Positions 1-11,184 of a stretch of 64,000 bases of DNA are shown piece after piece. Origin of the DNA: Oscheius dolichura. Taxonomy: Eukaryota > Nematoda > Chromadorea > Rhabditida > Rhabditidae. The number at the start of each line of letters is the position of its first letter. The first letter of the stretch is position 1. The notes beneath the pieces were generated by a model. The model had not been told where the DNA came from. It made no database searches and saw only the letters and a program-made list of their open reading frames with translations. The stretch is from contig OW051494.1 of assembly GCA_932521035.1 (NCBI GenBank), positions 9,906,001 to 9,970,000 on the forward strand. Direction: 5' to 3'. Both the position numbers and the translations under genes were made by a program.

Positions 1-132
1 TCTTCAATCATAATATCGATATTTTCTGGGTTACTGTAAAAGGGCGCCTGCAAAACGTGTTTCATTCTATGAAATTGAAATTTTAATAGATTAAAATTAT
101 GCACAGAGAAGTGGGAACGGTTCAGGGGGTGT

Positions 133-947
133 TTACTTTCTTCCTTGGGTAGGGTATCCCATGCTTCCGGCTCCGGTGTTCATTCCCATTCCGGGGTACT
201 GTTGGCTGATCTGGCTACCGGGGAATCCTCCGATCATTCCTCCATTGCTTCCTGGGAACTGAATTCCCTGCATTCCCTGGATTCCGGAGGTCATTCCAGG
301 GAGAGCGCCAGTCATTCCAGTGCTGGGATATCCATAGGGAAAAGTCTGGAAGGGGGCTGCTCCCATTCCAATGGCCGGGGGGTAGCCAGTCATTCCGGGG
401 AAAGTCTGGCCGGTCTGTCCAGTCATTCCGGTCATTCCACTGTTTCCACCGTATCTGTAGCCACGAGCGGTGTTACCAGTGGATCCCATGGGGTAGCCAG
501 GGGGCATGGAGCCAGGCATACCGGTCATGAAACCGGGATATCCAGTTATCGATCCCATTCCAGTTGAGGGGAAGCCAGCAATGGATCCGGGGAACATTTG
601 GCTCGACATTCCTGGGAGCATTTGGCCGCTCTGTCCAGGGTACATCTGGTTGGTCATTCGGGTCATTCCAGGGAGGATCTGGCTGGGAATTCCAGTCATT
701 CCGGGATACATTTGGTTGGTCATCCCATTGTAGGGCATGGTGATGGCTCCAGGATACTGCTGCTGCTGCTGACCGTTGATTCCCTGTGCTTGTTGAGCAA
801 TGACAGAACCTGTAACCTTCCCTGTGAGACCATTTCGAATAAAAACTAGCTGTCTAACTGCGGAACTGTGGCTAACCTACCCGTTTGTTGAGGTTGTTGC
901 TGAGCAAGAGCAGCAGCGGCAAGAAGAGAGAGAATGACGAATTTCAT
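133..947 (-). CDS. Secreted Gly/Met/Pro-rich repeat protein
   Basis: Two exons on the minus strand: 947-881 and 821-133, joined across an intron of about 59 bases (GTAGGT donor, CTCACAG acceptor). Exon 1 gives a clear signal peptide, MKFVILSLLAAAALAQ, followed by Gln-rich sequence. The rest, about 200 residues, is low complexity: repeats built on PGMTG, NQMYPG, GYPG and FPGS, with a run of five Gln encoded by CAG codons near 760. I see no catalytic domain. It resembles nematode secreted structural or mucin/cuticle-like repeat proteins, but I recognise no named family. The start is supported by the signal peptide and by a TATAAAA-like box about 55 bases upstream. The intron carries one copy of the dispersed CTGTCTAACTG motif. 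Confidence 0.8.
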
Positions 948-1000
948 TGTTGATGAGTGGATAGGACGAGGATTCCTGTCATTTCTCACCGGCTTCAGGC

Positions 1001-1008
1001 TTTTATAC
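1001..1008 (-). promoter_or_regulatory. TATA box of the Gly/Met/Pro-repeat gene
   Basis: Minus-strand GTATAAAA lies 54-61 bases upstream of the ATG at 947, a spacing that fits a short 5' leader. This is a motif match only. Confidence 0.45.
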
Positions 1009-2195
1009 AAAAACATTTGGTGCCAAATATTTAATGATCTTGTTGAAAAAAACAGAAAAAAAACAAAATATTTTGATTTTTTTACAACGTTTTCAGGCGT
1101 TGGGGAGTGTTTGAACAGATGCGGCGGGGAACTATGATTTGAGGGGTGATTCCTAAAGCGCGTAGAAGATTAACATGACGTATTGGATCACCAAATTATT
1201 ATTTAGGGTCCTGACAATCAAAACCCCCGGTTTTCGAAGTTTCAAATGGACTCTGAAGATGCAAGTCTCCATTCGGTCCAATTATCACCATTGTGGCGGG
1301 ATTCTTCCCTATTTGACCCTAAAAATATCTAATTTTCAACAAACCGTCACCGGCGTTTTGTAGAGAAGTTCGAGCTCTATCCGTTTGGTATCCTCATATT
1401 CTGGGAATCTGCTTTTGTTGGGAGGGAAGTTGATGGTTGACGTTTTAAGGCCATTCCCCACCAGATTGACAAGACTGTGATCGGATATGTATAAAATTAA
1501 GATTGTTTTAGCCTGTCCTTTAGGCTAAACTTATTGACGACCGTTTCTTTAGTGGGAAAAGGTGCCAAGAAAAATGACATTTCCGAAGTCTTTAGCAGGC
1601 TCTGAAAGCGGAAGCCTCCTTTCGGTGCAATTACCACTACTGCGACGAAGTTCCTCCTCATTTGGCATTAAAAACTCCTATTTTTAACAAAACATATTGT
1701 ATCCATTGTTCAGGAGTTCCTGCTCTATCGTTTGGTATCAAAATTTTTCCGAAGAAAAAGACAATTCTGGCCGGGAATTCTCCCGGGATATCTCCCAGAC
1801 GGCTCGAAAGCTTCATTGGACCACCAGGACTGCTCCTACAGAGCTCAAACTCAAAATACAGTAATTTTTAGCAGACAGGAAGTTAAAAATCCCTCTAACT
1901 GGCTTCCAAGCCGTTCCTTTCCAGATTAGTCCATTTTTTCTTGTTCCAAGCTGTTGTTTGTTTTTGAGGAAATCCCTTGAAATATGGCCCATAAAAAGAT
2001 AAATTATGCCCCTTCCCAGAATCATAATTTACCTGTCTGTCTGTTGTTTTCTTGACGTAATCTCTCTCGCTCCCGTGTGCTACAATTTCCTATCCTCATG
2101 GAGGAAATTATCGCCGCCAGAAAAATAGAGCATCTGGAGGTCATATCTCTATCGTCATTTCTTCCTGTTCCTTCCTATTCCCCCTTCGTTTTTCT

Positions 2196-2305
2196 CCACC
2201 CGTAAAGTCTCGGCAGGAGGATCACCGTTATTCAAAACTGTTACAAAACTGTGACGCCTTTATACCTTTGTCTTGCCGAGACTTTACGGGTGCAGGGGTC
2301 GGACT
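2196..2305 (+). repeat. Fold-back MITE copy 1
   Basis: Arms CACCCGTAAAGTCTCGGCA and its reverse complement flank the family core (TTATTCAAAACTGTTACAAA). The outer GGCTCGG end is missing on the left, so this copy is truncated. Confidence 0.8.
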
Positions 2306-2788
2306 GGCTTCTATTAATTTCCAATTTTTATGAGCTTCTGAACTTAATTTCTACGTTTAGCCTCATAAACATCAGCCCTCTCTCTCTGGGAGGGGAAGAT
2401 ATTTGTCTTTACCCTTGAGGGAATCCCTTATTAGCCTGCAAGCCCTCGTTTTCCCCCAGTTTACTACATTTTAGACTCCGAATCTTCTTATTTTTTTCTA
2501 CAGTAAGCCTTTTAGTTTTTTTTGGGTGGTTTTCCCGCGCGGAGCAAGTTCATCCAGGAATAAAACCAGTCTTTGGCTAGAAGTCCACTTTTTCCCGATT
2601 TTCGCGAAGGTCGCTAAACAGCGAAAAATGGACTAGAACGTTCAGTTGCTTACTTTTAATAAAATTGGTCTCTTCTTGGGTTATTTTCTAATTTTTCGGG
2701 GGTTTGCTGGTGGGTAGGGTAAAGTCATCTCTCCTTCTTTCGATTCCTTCGGATGAGCGCAATTCTGTGCTGAATTTTTTCGTTATGG

Positions 2789-2933
2789 GGCTCAGTTCCG
2801 ATAGTCCGATGCCCTGCACGCGTAAAGTCTCGGCAGAAAAATCATCCTTATTCAAAACTGTTACAAAACTGTGACACCTTTATACCTTTGCCTTGCCGAG
2901 ACTTTACGGGTGCAGGTGTATCGAGGGCTGAGG
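2789..2933 (+). repeat. Fold-back MITE copy 2
   Basis: Starts GGCTCAG, inner arms GCGTAAAGTCTCGGCA and TGCCGAGACTTTACGGGTGC, ends GGCTGAGG. Core in the plus orientation. Confidence 0.85.
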
Positions 2934-3689
2934 TATACTGTACTCCATTGAGCATGCAAATTCTCAAGATTGAGGGCAATTTATCCCTTTTCCAATTTCT
3001 TTCGAAGAAACGAAGAACTCCTCGCTGCGGGACCCAAAAAGACGGGAGCGGGTCGGTTTAGGACCCAAACGGCGGGAAATGGCTGAATATACCGTATTCC
3101 CTCGATCAGAAGCTCCTGGATACTCTAATATTGGATTTTCCGTATAGAAGAGCCGTTCTTTCCAGAATAACCCGCTGTTCCTCGTTAGGGAGGGGAACAG
3201 TACTCCCAGCTCGGAGTTGGAGGCTTCATCTTGAAGCCAGACTCTTGAAACGATCCCCCATCCCGCCTCCGCGCCTAAAAAAATGTCATCCTAATCTGTA
3301 TTCGTCGAACCAGTCGTTTTGATCTACCCACGGCATAAATTTTATGCTCTCTGCTCCTAATCCGTCAAAATTCGGACGTCTGATAAAGATAAACGGGATC
3401 ATGTGTACTTTTTAGCCGTCGTCGCTCTGTCATTCTGAAAAACAAAATATTAACCTCTGACGCAGAGGGAGCTTGGGAGTTGGAGCCAGGTGACTTTTCG
3501 ATTCTGTGCAAGTCAACCTTTTGGGATTTTCTCAAGACTGGTGAGATAATTTGAGAAAATCGCGGAATTTCGGGGAATAAACACGGAGTATGACTAGGTA
3601 AAAATCGGATATTTGGTGTCTAGAGTCTGAACTCATTTTTTTTCTTTTGGGATACTGTAGAAATCCTCGGGACGCTCTCGTATTTTACC

Positions 3690-4060
3690 GGCTGTCTAAC
3701 TGTGGCTTCTGCTTATCTAGCTCTTTTTCTTGTGTGAGCTGTCTAACTGTGGCTCTTTAGAAGCACAAAATATCCCATTTTACGCTCTGTCACCTGGACT
3801 TGTTTTCTCCGGCTCTTGAACTGACTAATTGTGGCTTTCTTGGTCACCTCCTATTCATAAGCAGTCTAAACTGTGGCTCACCTAGTCTCGCATTATTGGA
3901 AGTTTTTCGTTCCCGTCAGCTGTGTAACTGTGGTTTTCAGTTATCCGAAACCTGTTCTCCCTTGAGCTGCCTAACTATAGCCCTTTGGAAACACAACATT
4001 GAAAAAGCGGCTTTATTCTTATGATTTATTTTTGGTTGTCTTACTGTGGCTCTCCAATTG
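3690..4060. repeat. Cluster of CTGTCTAACTGTGGC motifs
   Basis: About seven copies of a 15-16 base motif (CTGTCTAACTGTGGC and one- to three-base variants) all point the same way, near 3691, 3738, 3822, 3862, 3918, 3966 and 4040. Spacing is irregular (about 40-80 bases) and the sequence between copies is not repeated, so this is not a simple tandem array. Confidence 0.75.
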
Positions 4061-4447
4061 CTCCAAGTGCTCAAAATGCCAGAAGCGACCGAATTTTCTC
4101 GATTCTCCCCCCATCTTCAGTGTTTTCCCCATTTCCAGGAGCCTCGTGACCCTTCCACTTTGTCTGACTGTGTCATTCCACGTCTCCAATACAATTTTTG
4201 AATTCATTGACCTCAAAAGTGCCTTCCCTCTGTTATTTCACTTCTACTCGGTATTTCTTCCCCCTCCACCCACAAAAACTCTGCCCTTGTCTGTTATTCT
4301 TATTATGTCATTGCCACCGCGCGCTGGAGGAGTGGGGATATCCCATTTCCTCGCTATTTATAGGCGTTCACGGGCTCCAAAAATACGCACTCAATTATGA
4401 GAAATTGGGAGTAGGAATAGTTGATCAAACAGATATATTTGAAACAT

Positions 4448-4520
4448 GACCGCTTAGCTCAATTGGTAGAGCGTTCGACTCCAGATCGAAAGGTTGGGCG
4501 TTCGATTTGCTCAGTGGTCA
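4448..4520 (+). tRNA. tRNA-Trp (CCA)
   Basis: 73 bases. The seven-base acceptor stem GACCGCT pairs with AGTGGTC (one G-T). The anticodon stem TTCGA/TCGAA encloses loop CTCCAGA, anticodon CCA. The T arm has TTCGATT with G-T pairs. It looks intact, and no CCA is encoded, as expected for a eukaryote. Confidence 0.9.
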
Positions 4521-4640
4521 AATTATTATTGCTATTTTAATTTTCACCGATTTCTATCCATTTTTCGCTCAATTTATTATTTGTGTTAATGCGAATAAAC
4601 AGTAAAATTGGGTTACAATCGAAAATTGCGAAATATGGAC

Positions 4641-4686
4641 TGCCGAGACGTGGAGAACTTGCCGACTTTACTTTACGGGTGGAGCC
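4641..4686 (+). repeat. Fold-back MITE relic
   Basis: TGCCGAGAC and TTTACGGGTGGAGCC, both from the right arm, are separated by about 20 unrelated bases. It reads as a decayed or internally rearranged right end. Confidence 0.5.
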
Positions 4687-5031
4687 ATTTTTTTGTGACG
4701 TTCCCATCCAGGGCGCTCTTTTCTATTCTTTTCTTTGTTAGCCGTTTCTTTCTGTTGTTTTTCACTCATTTAGGCCTCATTTAAATGTTTTACTCTCTCG
4801 AAGCTTCGAGCCTCTCATTTACTCTAATAAAATTAAGAGCCAGCCACCCTTCTTGGAGTAAATGTCTCTCCCACATTTAGACTGCTCAATGTGTCTAGCC
4901 GTCTTCTTCTCCTTTTCCCTTTATTTACGCTGCTTTCCAACTACAAAACAGTGTTGTACGGGGGAGGGGAAAATAACAGGAAAAGAAAAACGACCGAACA
5001 GTTCTAGAATTCGTTGCAGGGCTTCCCGACA

Positions 5032-5178
5032 GGCTTGGCCGGCCGGTAGTCTCATCCCCTGCACCCGTAAAGTCTCGGCAAGGCAAAGGTATAAAGGCGT
5101 CGCTGTTTTGTAGCAGTTTTGAATAAGGATGATCCTCCTGCCGAGATTTTACGGGTGCAGGGGATCGGGGGCCGAGCC
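5032..5178 (-). repeat. Fold-back MITE copy 3
   Basis: GGCTTGG to CCGAGCC, with arms ACCCGTAAAGTCTCGGCA and TGCCGAGATTTTACGGGT. The core is reversed relative to copies 1 and 2. Confidence 0.9.
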
Positions 5179-6240
5179 TGGTACTCCTCATAGTGTGCCA
5201 GAGCAGGGTTTTAGTCTACGGGGTCCAGTTTTTTTTTGCTTTTTTTGAAAATAGACCTCGTTGACTAGTTACCTTATGCCAAACATTGTAAAACAGCAAA
5301 AAAGATGCCTCAAAAATGGGCAGAATTGCGGTGCTTCCCACAAAATGGGTTTCTATTCCGACTTCGAGCCTGTTCGCCTTTTTGGTCCCACAGGGAAAAG
5401 CTTCCCGTTTTCTATAAGAAATCGTTCTGATCTGTGAACTACGGTAACTTCTGACCTCTTCTCTACCTTTCCATAGATCTCCCGGCTCTTTTCCAACCAT
5501 GTGACCTGGCTCTGCTCTTGCATCGCCGTTGCCTTTTCCTCTTTTCTCATGCTCTATTTCCTGAGATGACGCTTGTTCTCCCTTCCCGTGACGGCTACCG
5601 TACACCCGTTAATTACCCGTCCTTTATGTCATTTCCCTCCTCTCCGTGTCCTGTCTACTCAAGTCAGATCAAACCCGCCCCTGGCCAAGTCTATTTCTTC
5701 TCCCCAGCCCTGCTATTATTAGAAAAACTCGCCGCAGCCTCTCACAAATGACGTGGAGTCGGCTAATTTCCCATTTAGAGGATCATAGCCAGTGACCACA
5801 GCTTTTTTACCAGTTAAAGTGGGTTTAAATTGAATTAGGCTGTTTTTAAAGCCCGTTTGAAAAGTTGATTTTCCTAATTTTCTTCCCCCGTGACGTTGTC
5901 TGTGACCTTTTAGCCGCCAGGTGCATTTTGAGGTCATGTTTTCTTATTTTTAAAGGGGAGATATTTAATTTCGCTCCTTTGGACTATTTTAAGTCGTAAA
6001 AGAAACCCTATAAAATTACAAATTCCCGGCCTTTAATTTGATATGAAGCACTTTCAAAGGCTTATCCACCCCCTGGATTTATCCCGGAGCATTTAAACGC
6101 GTTCTGGACCAGGATCTACTGGGAAACAGGCTATAATACAGGATTATAGTCACCGAAAGGCGTCAAAATAGAAAACTAGCCAAGATGGAGGGAAAATCCC
6201 CGCACAGGGCGCTTTAAACGGCTCGTTACCTGACAGGCGT

Positions 6241-6374
6241 CTCCCCTGCATCCGTAAAGTATCGGCAAGACAAAGATATAAAGGCGCCACAGTTTTGTAA
6301 CAGTATTGGATAACGGTGATCCTCCTGCCGAGGCTTTACGGGTGCAGGGGAGCGAACTATTGGGTTGCTGAGCC
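6241..6374 (-). repeat. Fold-back MITE copy 4
   Basis: CTGCATCCGTAAAGTATCGGCA arm through to GCTGAGCC, reversed core. The left outer end is degraded. A CTGTCTAACTGTGGC motif lies immediately downstream. Confidence 0.8.
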
Positions 6375-6953
6375 CTTTGGCTGTCTAACTGTGGCTTATT
6401 TTTGAAGATTTTATTCTTTTGTTGTTTATTTGTGAGTCACTTCTGACAGAGTTGGTCCAAATAGTTCAAAAATGCTGTTTTGAAATGATTAAGCTGGGAT
6501 CATCGCTACCGGGCCCTTCAGACTATGCCCCGCCCGTCCCGCCTGATCCAGAACTTTGATATGACGGCTTGATTCTCTCCTTATTCTCATTATGAGGGGG
6601 GCGAGTGGGAACCAGGAAATATCCCATCAAGGGGATTCATAACACACCCTGACGTAAGATAATACACGAGAAAAATTTGTTTTATTTCTAGTATATTTTT
6701 TATATAAATGCTTGTCAGAATGACCTCATACATTATGGGGGATTACGGTAACTTTCCCTGGGAACGGATAAAAGAGCCTGGAGAATGCCGTCCTCCCCAG
6801 CCAATCTGCCCGCTCTATATTCTTCTCTCCACATTGAATTTAAGCTACCGTATCCCCCCGCTTTCTTTTAGAAAATTAGGTCCCACAACGAAAACAGATC
6901 CTGAAGCACCAAAACCCCCCAATTTCGTACCATAGTATTGTCAACGGAAATTC

Positions 6954-7107
6954 GGCTCGGTCCTCGATAGCTCGATCCCCTGCACCCGTACAGTCTCGGC
7001 AGAAGGATCGTCTTTATTCAAAACTGTTACAAAGCTGTAGCGCTTTTATATCTTTGTCCTGCCGAAACTTTACGGGTGCGGGGGATCGGAATATCGAGGG
7101 CCAATCC
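6954..7107 (+). repeat. Fold-back MITE copy 5
   Basis: GGCTCGG outer end, ACCCGTACAGTCTCGGCA arm, plus-orientation core, GAAACTTTACGGGTGC right arm, degraded right terminus (GGCCAATCC). Confidence 0.85.
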
Positions 7108-7647
7108 TTCGATGGATTACTGTAAGAACGTCGGGTCCCGTAACGAAAGTGGTAAAAATATTGACAGCCTAATTTCCCACTGGAAATGGACTATGGCGTG
7201 TTCTGAAGCGATTGTCCATTTTCTAGAGTGCACCCAACGTTCGTAATTTCCCCAAAAATGGCTGATTTCCTGTTTTTCACATACAGTATCCCCTCTTCCT
7301 AATCTTCTTCCTGGTTTCGGACGAAATTGTCTTCCTCCCACTATTTCCTCCACTTATTTTTAATCGTATTGTAGTGGCGGGGGGAAAGCACAGTGCTCTT
7401 CTGTTCTCTCTCTATATTTTTCCGGGAATAACAACTTTTTCTGCCTGTTCGGGGCTCTCAACTCCTTCCGCTTTAATTGTATCTGCCCCGGGGACACGTA
7501 GAACCTTTCTTATATGTTTTCATAGGGTGTGACGTATATTTTCATTCGAGGAAAACGGTTACAATTCTTCTTTTTTGAATTTTAGCCTTGTTAACCGGTC
7601 AATCCTTCCGTGTCCGCCTTCCCCGCCCTTTCCTCTCATTTTTTAGC

Positions 7648-7727
7648 GCCACAGTTCAACAGCTGTCGCTGTGGCTCTCCTAGTTGTGGCGCGCCTGGCT
7701 GTGGCTCTCCTGGTTGTGGCTTCTAGC
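7648..7727. repeat. Compact CTGTGGC/GCCACAG motif cluster
   Basis: Five close copies of the CTGTGGC core and variants (GTTGTGGC), with one inverted GCCACAGTT copy, in about 80 bases just upstream of the small secreted peptide gene. Confidence 0.5.
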
Positions 7728-7822
7728 TCAGGCGCTCGTTTTTCTCAATTTTACCTCAATTAGGCCTTTAATTTACTTTAAAAACTTATTAAAAGTATAC
7801 ATCGTATATTAATTTCTTCAGA

Positions 7823-8104
7823 ATGAATCGAATTTGGCTCATTTGCCTTCTGTTGGCCCTCTTTGCCATAGTCGCCTCGACTGCTTTCCCCTCTTCCGGC
7901 ATCAGCTACCAAGAACAGTTGCGGATCCTTCAAGCGAGCTATCCTAGTAGGTTTTAGACCTTTAAATTGATTTAAACTGCTCAGTTTCCCGCCTAGAATA
8001 ATATAAAATCCGTTTCAGATCAACTCTTCCCGGTAGAGCGAGCCCGCCGCCTGCTCTACACTCTGCCCCGACGATATGAAGACATCGACCACTGGGAGCC
8101 ATAG
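7823..8104 (+). CDS. Small secreted peptide precursor (69 aa)
   Basis: Exons 7823-7946 and 8019-8104 (70 codons including stop) share a phase-1 intron with CGTTTCAG acceptor. The first 20 or so residues are a signal peptide (MNRIWLICLLLALFAIVAST), followed by AFPSSGISYQEQLRILQASYPNQ and a C-terminal half with dibasic RR sites around LLYTLP and then YEDIDHWEP. Length, signal peptide and dibasic sites fit a neuropeptide-like or other secreted peptide precursor. I do not recognise the mature peptide, and there is no amidation Gly before a basic site. TTCTTCAG immediately precedes the ATG, so trans-splicing is likely. An AATAAA lies at 8200. Confidence 0.75.
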
Positions 8105-8199
8105 CGGTTTCCGTCCGTCTCATTTCTACGATGAATCATCGTCATCCGTCGTATCCCGTGGTCTGTGATTATTAACTGTGTGTGAAGGAAAAGAAGAAT

Positions 8200-8205
8200 A
8201 ATAAA
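8200..8205 (+). terminator. Poly(A) signal of the 69-aa peptide gene
   Basis: AATAAA 95 bases past the stop codon. Confidence 0.6.
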
Positions 8206-8986
8206 TTTGTTGTATGTTTTCGGTTGTTCAAGGTTTTGACCAGGAGACGGGAGCTGTAAAGAGCCACGATCAAAACTTTGCCAAAAAAAAAATCTATATC
8301 CGTTGGCTACAAAGACCACAAATTTATTCGCTATAGGACCCAGTGGTTACCGTAACATACAGAAAACCAGGAGAAAGCGGTCAGCAATACTGTAAACCCG
8401 GCGGGGAGACGGTAAACGCCTTTCAAACGGACTGAATTAGCGTCCGGCGCGGATCAGGTATTTTTCAAAAGTTTGCAGTCCTTTACTAGCCAATTTCTCT
8501 ATTTTATAGCATTCAGTGGATCAAAAGCTATTGTCTACCGTGCTCCCAAATGAGAAAAGTCATCTGTGAGCCCAGGAAATCGGAATTTTACGAGCATTTT
8601 GAGTCTAATTCGGAAAAAAAATAGAGCAAAACTTGGTCCAGGGTGTTTCCTACGGCTAAATCTCGATCTCGGAGAGATTTTGCTTGTTAAGCGGTAGTGT
8701 TTGGTCTGTTGAATCATTCTATGGAGAGTTTTCGTCGAAATGAGTCGCCAATAGTTCAGAAAAGTGCCCAAACTGTACTGTAGCCGAATAACTAATGCCA
8801 ACCATCCAAGAAAAGGGAAAAAGTAAAAGAAAAACGGATAATCTCGATCAGAAATCCTCTTATTTGTCGGCTAATCCGGGATTAATGCATTAGAATAATA
8901 GCCTTGGCGCTGGGTCAGAATTACCGTGTCCACTACATTCTCATTCAATAGGGTATACTCTACTCGTTACATTCGTTTCCTCTACA
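8206..8986. other. Intergenic
   Basis: No supported gene or recognised repeat. It includes the presumptive promoter of the exon candidate at 8987. Confidence 0.4.
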
Positions 8987-9337
8987 ATGGCCGAGACTCT
9001 CCCTGCACCCCAAAACGTCCCTGTAAACGGCGAAGTCGCAACTCCTGTCGAAGGTGGAGGCTCCCAGATCGGCTCTGCCCCGCCGGCGGCCGCTCCGGCT
9101 CCGGCTGACTCTGCTGTGCCCGGTTTCAAGATCTTCCCGGGACGTCTACGGGTACCCGGCGGCTTCCCGGGCAAGTTGCTCTGTTCCAAGATGCCCCCGG
9201 ATAATTTTCCAGACTTCCCGGGTAACCAAATATTACCCGTGGTTTTTGCTCCGGTAATATACTTCCCGAGGCACATTTTTCGTCCGTTTTCGAGGGTTTT
9301 CTTCGTTTTTTCGGTTGGTGACCTTCGAAATGAGTAA
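8987..9337 (+). CDS. Possible N-terminal exon, Ala/Pro-rich
   Basis: The frame opens MAETLPAPQNVPVNGEVATP and stays GC-rich and Pro/Ala-biased for about 50 codons, with composition unlike its surroundings. After about 9150 it becomes a series of CCCGGG-rich segments and loses coding character. A first exon ending near a GTACCC donor at about 9160 is plausible. I could not find a following exon, and none is obvious before dex-1 at 20.5 kb. It may be an exon of a gene with a very long intron, or a chance open frame. Confidence 0.3.
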   Translation: MAETLPAPQNVPVNGEVATPVEGGGSQIGSAPPAAAPAPADSAVPGFKIFPGRLRVPGGFPGKLLCSKMPPDNFPDFPGNQILPVVFAPVIYFPRHIFRPFSRVFFVFSVGDLRNE

Positions 9338-9689
9338 CATTAGCCAGTTGAATGCTTTCGTGGGTAAAAACGCATGTTTAAAAGAGTGTGTGAAGAACAG
9401 CTACATTGCCGGCATCCTTCTCTATTGGGGAGGCAGTCTTCGAACAGTGCCGCCGCATAGGTTTGGGCCAGACCCCAAAATGATCTATCGTCTAGCCTAT
9501 CTGACTCAGTTTGGATTACTGTAGTGCGCCAGTTACGTAAATCACGTCGTGGCGCATTTTCGGTCGGGGCGGCGAGCTGTGTTTCAGTTATTTGTAGGTA
9601 ACTGCGCCCCAGATCTGATGAAAAGCGGTAGGAAACCATCAGAATTGAAAAGGTTGTATTATAGACAGGCCACGCGAGTGCTCTCACTA

Positions 9690-9745
9690 TCCCATGTGGT
9701 CTGATGGTTTTCACCCAGGCCCGGGTTCGATTCCCGACATGGGAA
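9690..9745 (+). pseudogene. Shortened tRNA-Glu-like gene (anticodon TTC)
   Basis: 56 bases. Acceptor TCCCATG pairs fully with CATGGGA, the T arm CGGG-TTCGATT-CCCG is intact, and an anticodon loop TTTTCAC is present, but the D arm, the 5' side of the anticodon stem and part of the variable loop are missing relative to a normal tRNA-Glu (about 16 bases absent). Most likely a deleted pseudogene. Confidence 0.6.
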
Positions 9746-11042
9746 GACGTTTTTTGTTTATTTTTGGGCGCTTCTCTTGCAATATTCTATGCTCCCGCGC
9801 CCCGAATTTTCCATTCAGGAGACTGTCGGACAGTATCCGTCCCTTGTTCTTGGGTCCCAGAGCAAATTTACCTTCAAAGCTTTTCCAAAGGGCTTATTCC
9901 CGCCATAATTTGTCAAAACCGGTAGTCTACAGGCTCTATACCAGTTTTTATGTAAATGAACCTTTCGGCAGTTCTTTTGGGGTGTCCCTCTGACTCACTT
10001 TATTGGATAAACGGCGGCGGCATCTCCCGCGTTCCTCGTTCTCTCTCTCTCAAGCCAACCAGTTAGCCGATCATCCCGATTGCCGGCGGTGACCATCATC
10101 ACTTGGGGGGTAGCATAGCATAGCAACAGAGAAAGTCTATAGAGACTACTTGTTTATAGGGAGGGGGAGGGGAATCTGTCGACTAGGGCTCCCGTTTTCC
10201 GTTTACAAAACCACTTTCGACTCTTGAGCTTCTCGTTTTTCCCGGCTTATCGATCCTCGGATCTTTTTCTCCTCGATTTCCTCTCAATTTATCCCAACTA
10301 ACTGTATAATCATCTCCTTCTCGCCGCTTCCGCATCAACAAACTTGGCTATTCACCCTAAGGTGAGGCAAAAAGGAGTTGAGGGTGTGGTTGGCTTGGCC
10401 TGGCTGCCAGCTGACAGCCTCAGGCAGCAAACCGGGTGCGTCTATGGCAGCAGCCACCAGTGCGCACAGTCATTCAATGCCAGTTTAACCCTAGTCTGCC
10501 GGAGGAGGGAGAGAGAGAGACAAGCTAATAGTCAGTTATGTTATTCGCCTGCTTCATTTCTTCCCATTCTTCCTTTCTCCATTTTCTTTTTCTTTCTTTT
10601 AATGATCCAGGATTACTGTAGCTTCATTTTGAAGCCAACAACATTCTGCACATTTTCTACTATTAAGAAATCCGTTGAAACTTTAAAGACTGTTTAAACG
10701 TAGGTTTTACCGCCTCAGGAGCCCGTAAACCTTCACCAACCAGAAACTCCTTCTTTTGAAGCCCGGATTTCAACATTTTGGAATATTATTGGTTCTACTT
10801 TGTAGAGAATGTTATTCTGAATATTTTCCACCCCTTCATATATTCCTAGATCTTTGGGAAACTTTTCAAAATGGACTTGAACGCGCCGAACGCGTCGAAA
10901 CCCTCCAAAAAGGTTTGCAGGGCCACCTGGAGCCCCAGAATTGAATTAAACGGCATTTTTTCTATTCAATTTTTTTAGAGATACTATATAGGACGTTTTA
11001 TAGTGATCTATCCTTTCTTAGACCTTCAAAAATTCCTATATA

Positions 11043-11184
11043 GATAGTCCGATTTCCTGCACCCGTAAAGTCTCGGCAGGAGGATCACCTTTATTCAAAA
11101 CTGCTACAAAACTCTGTCGCCTTTGTATCTTTGTCTTGCCGAGACTTTACGGGGGCAGGGGAATGGACTATCGGGTTCCGAGCC
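11043..11184 (+). repeat. Fold-back MITE copy 6
   Basis: GATAGTCCGAT and ACCCGTAAAGTCTCGGCA arm, plus-orientation core, right end GGGTTCCGAGCC. Confidence 0.85.

Larger units (their letters stand above)
1009..4447. other. Intergenic, gene-poor
   Basis: No convincing coding frame on either strand. It holds two fold-back elements (near 2.2 and 2.8 kb) and the first cluster of CTGTCTAACTGTGGC motifs (3.69-4.06 kb). The remainder is unique-looking sequence with short ACTGTAG-type motifs. Confidence 0.5.
4521..7822. other. Intergenic, gene-poor
   Basis: No supported gene. Contains fold-back elements near 5.0, 6.2 and 7.0 kb, a relic of the same family at 4641-4686, and a cluster of CTGTGGC motifs at 7.65 kb. 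Confidence 0.5.

Noticed and set aside
9340-9714. 124-codon minus-strand frame ending at the tRNA-Glu relic.
   Set aside because: No domain or signal peptide, and it contains the noncoding ACTGTAG motif; more likely chance or repeat-derived.
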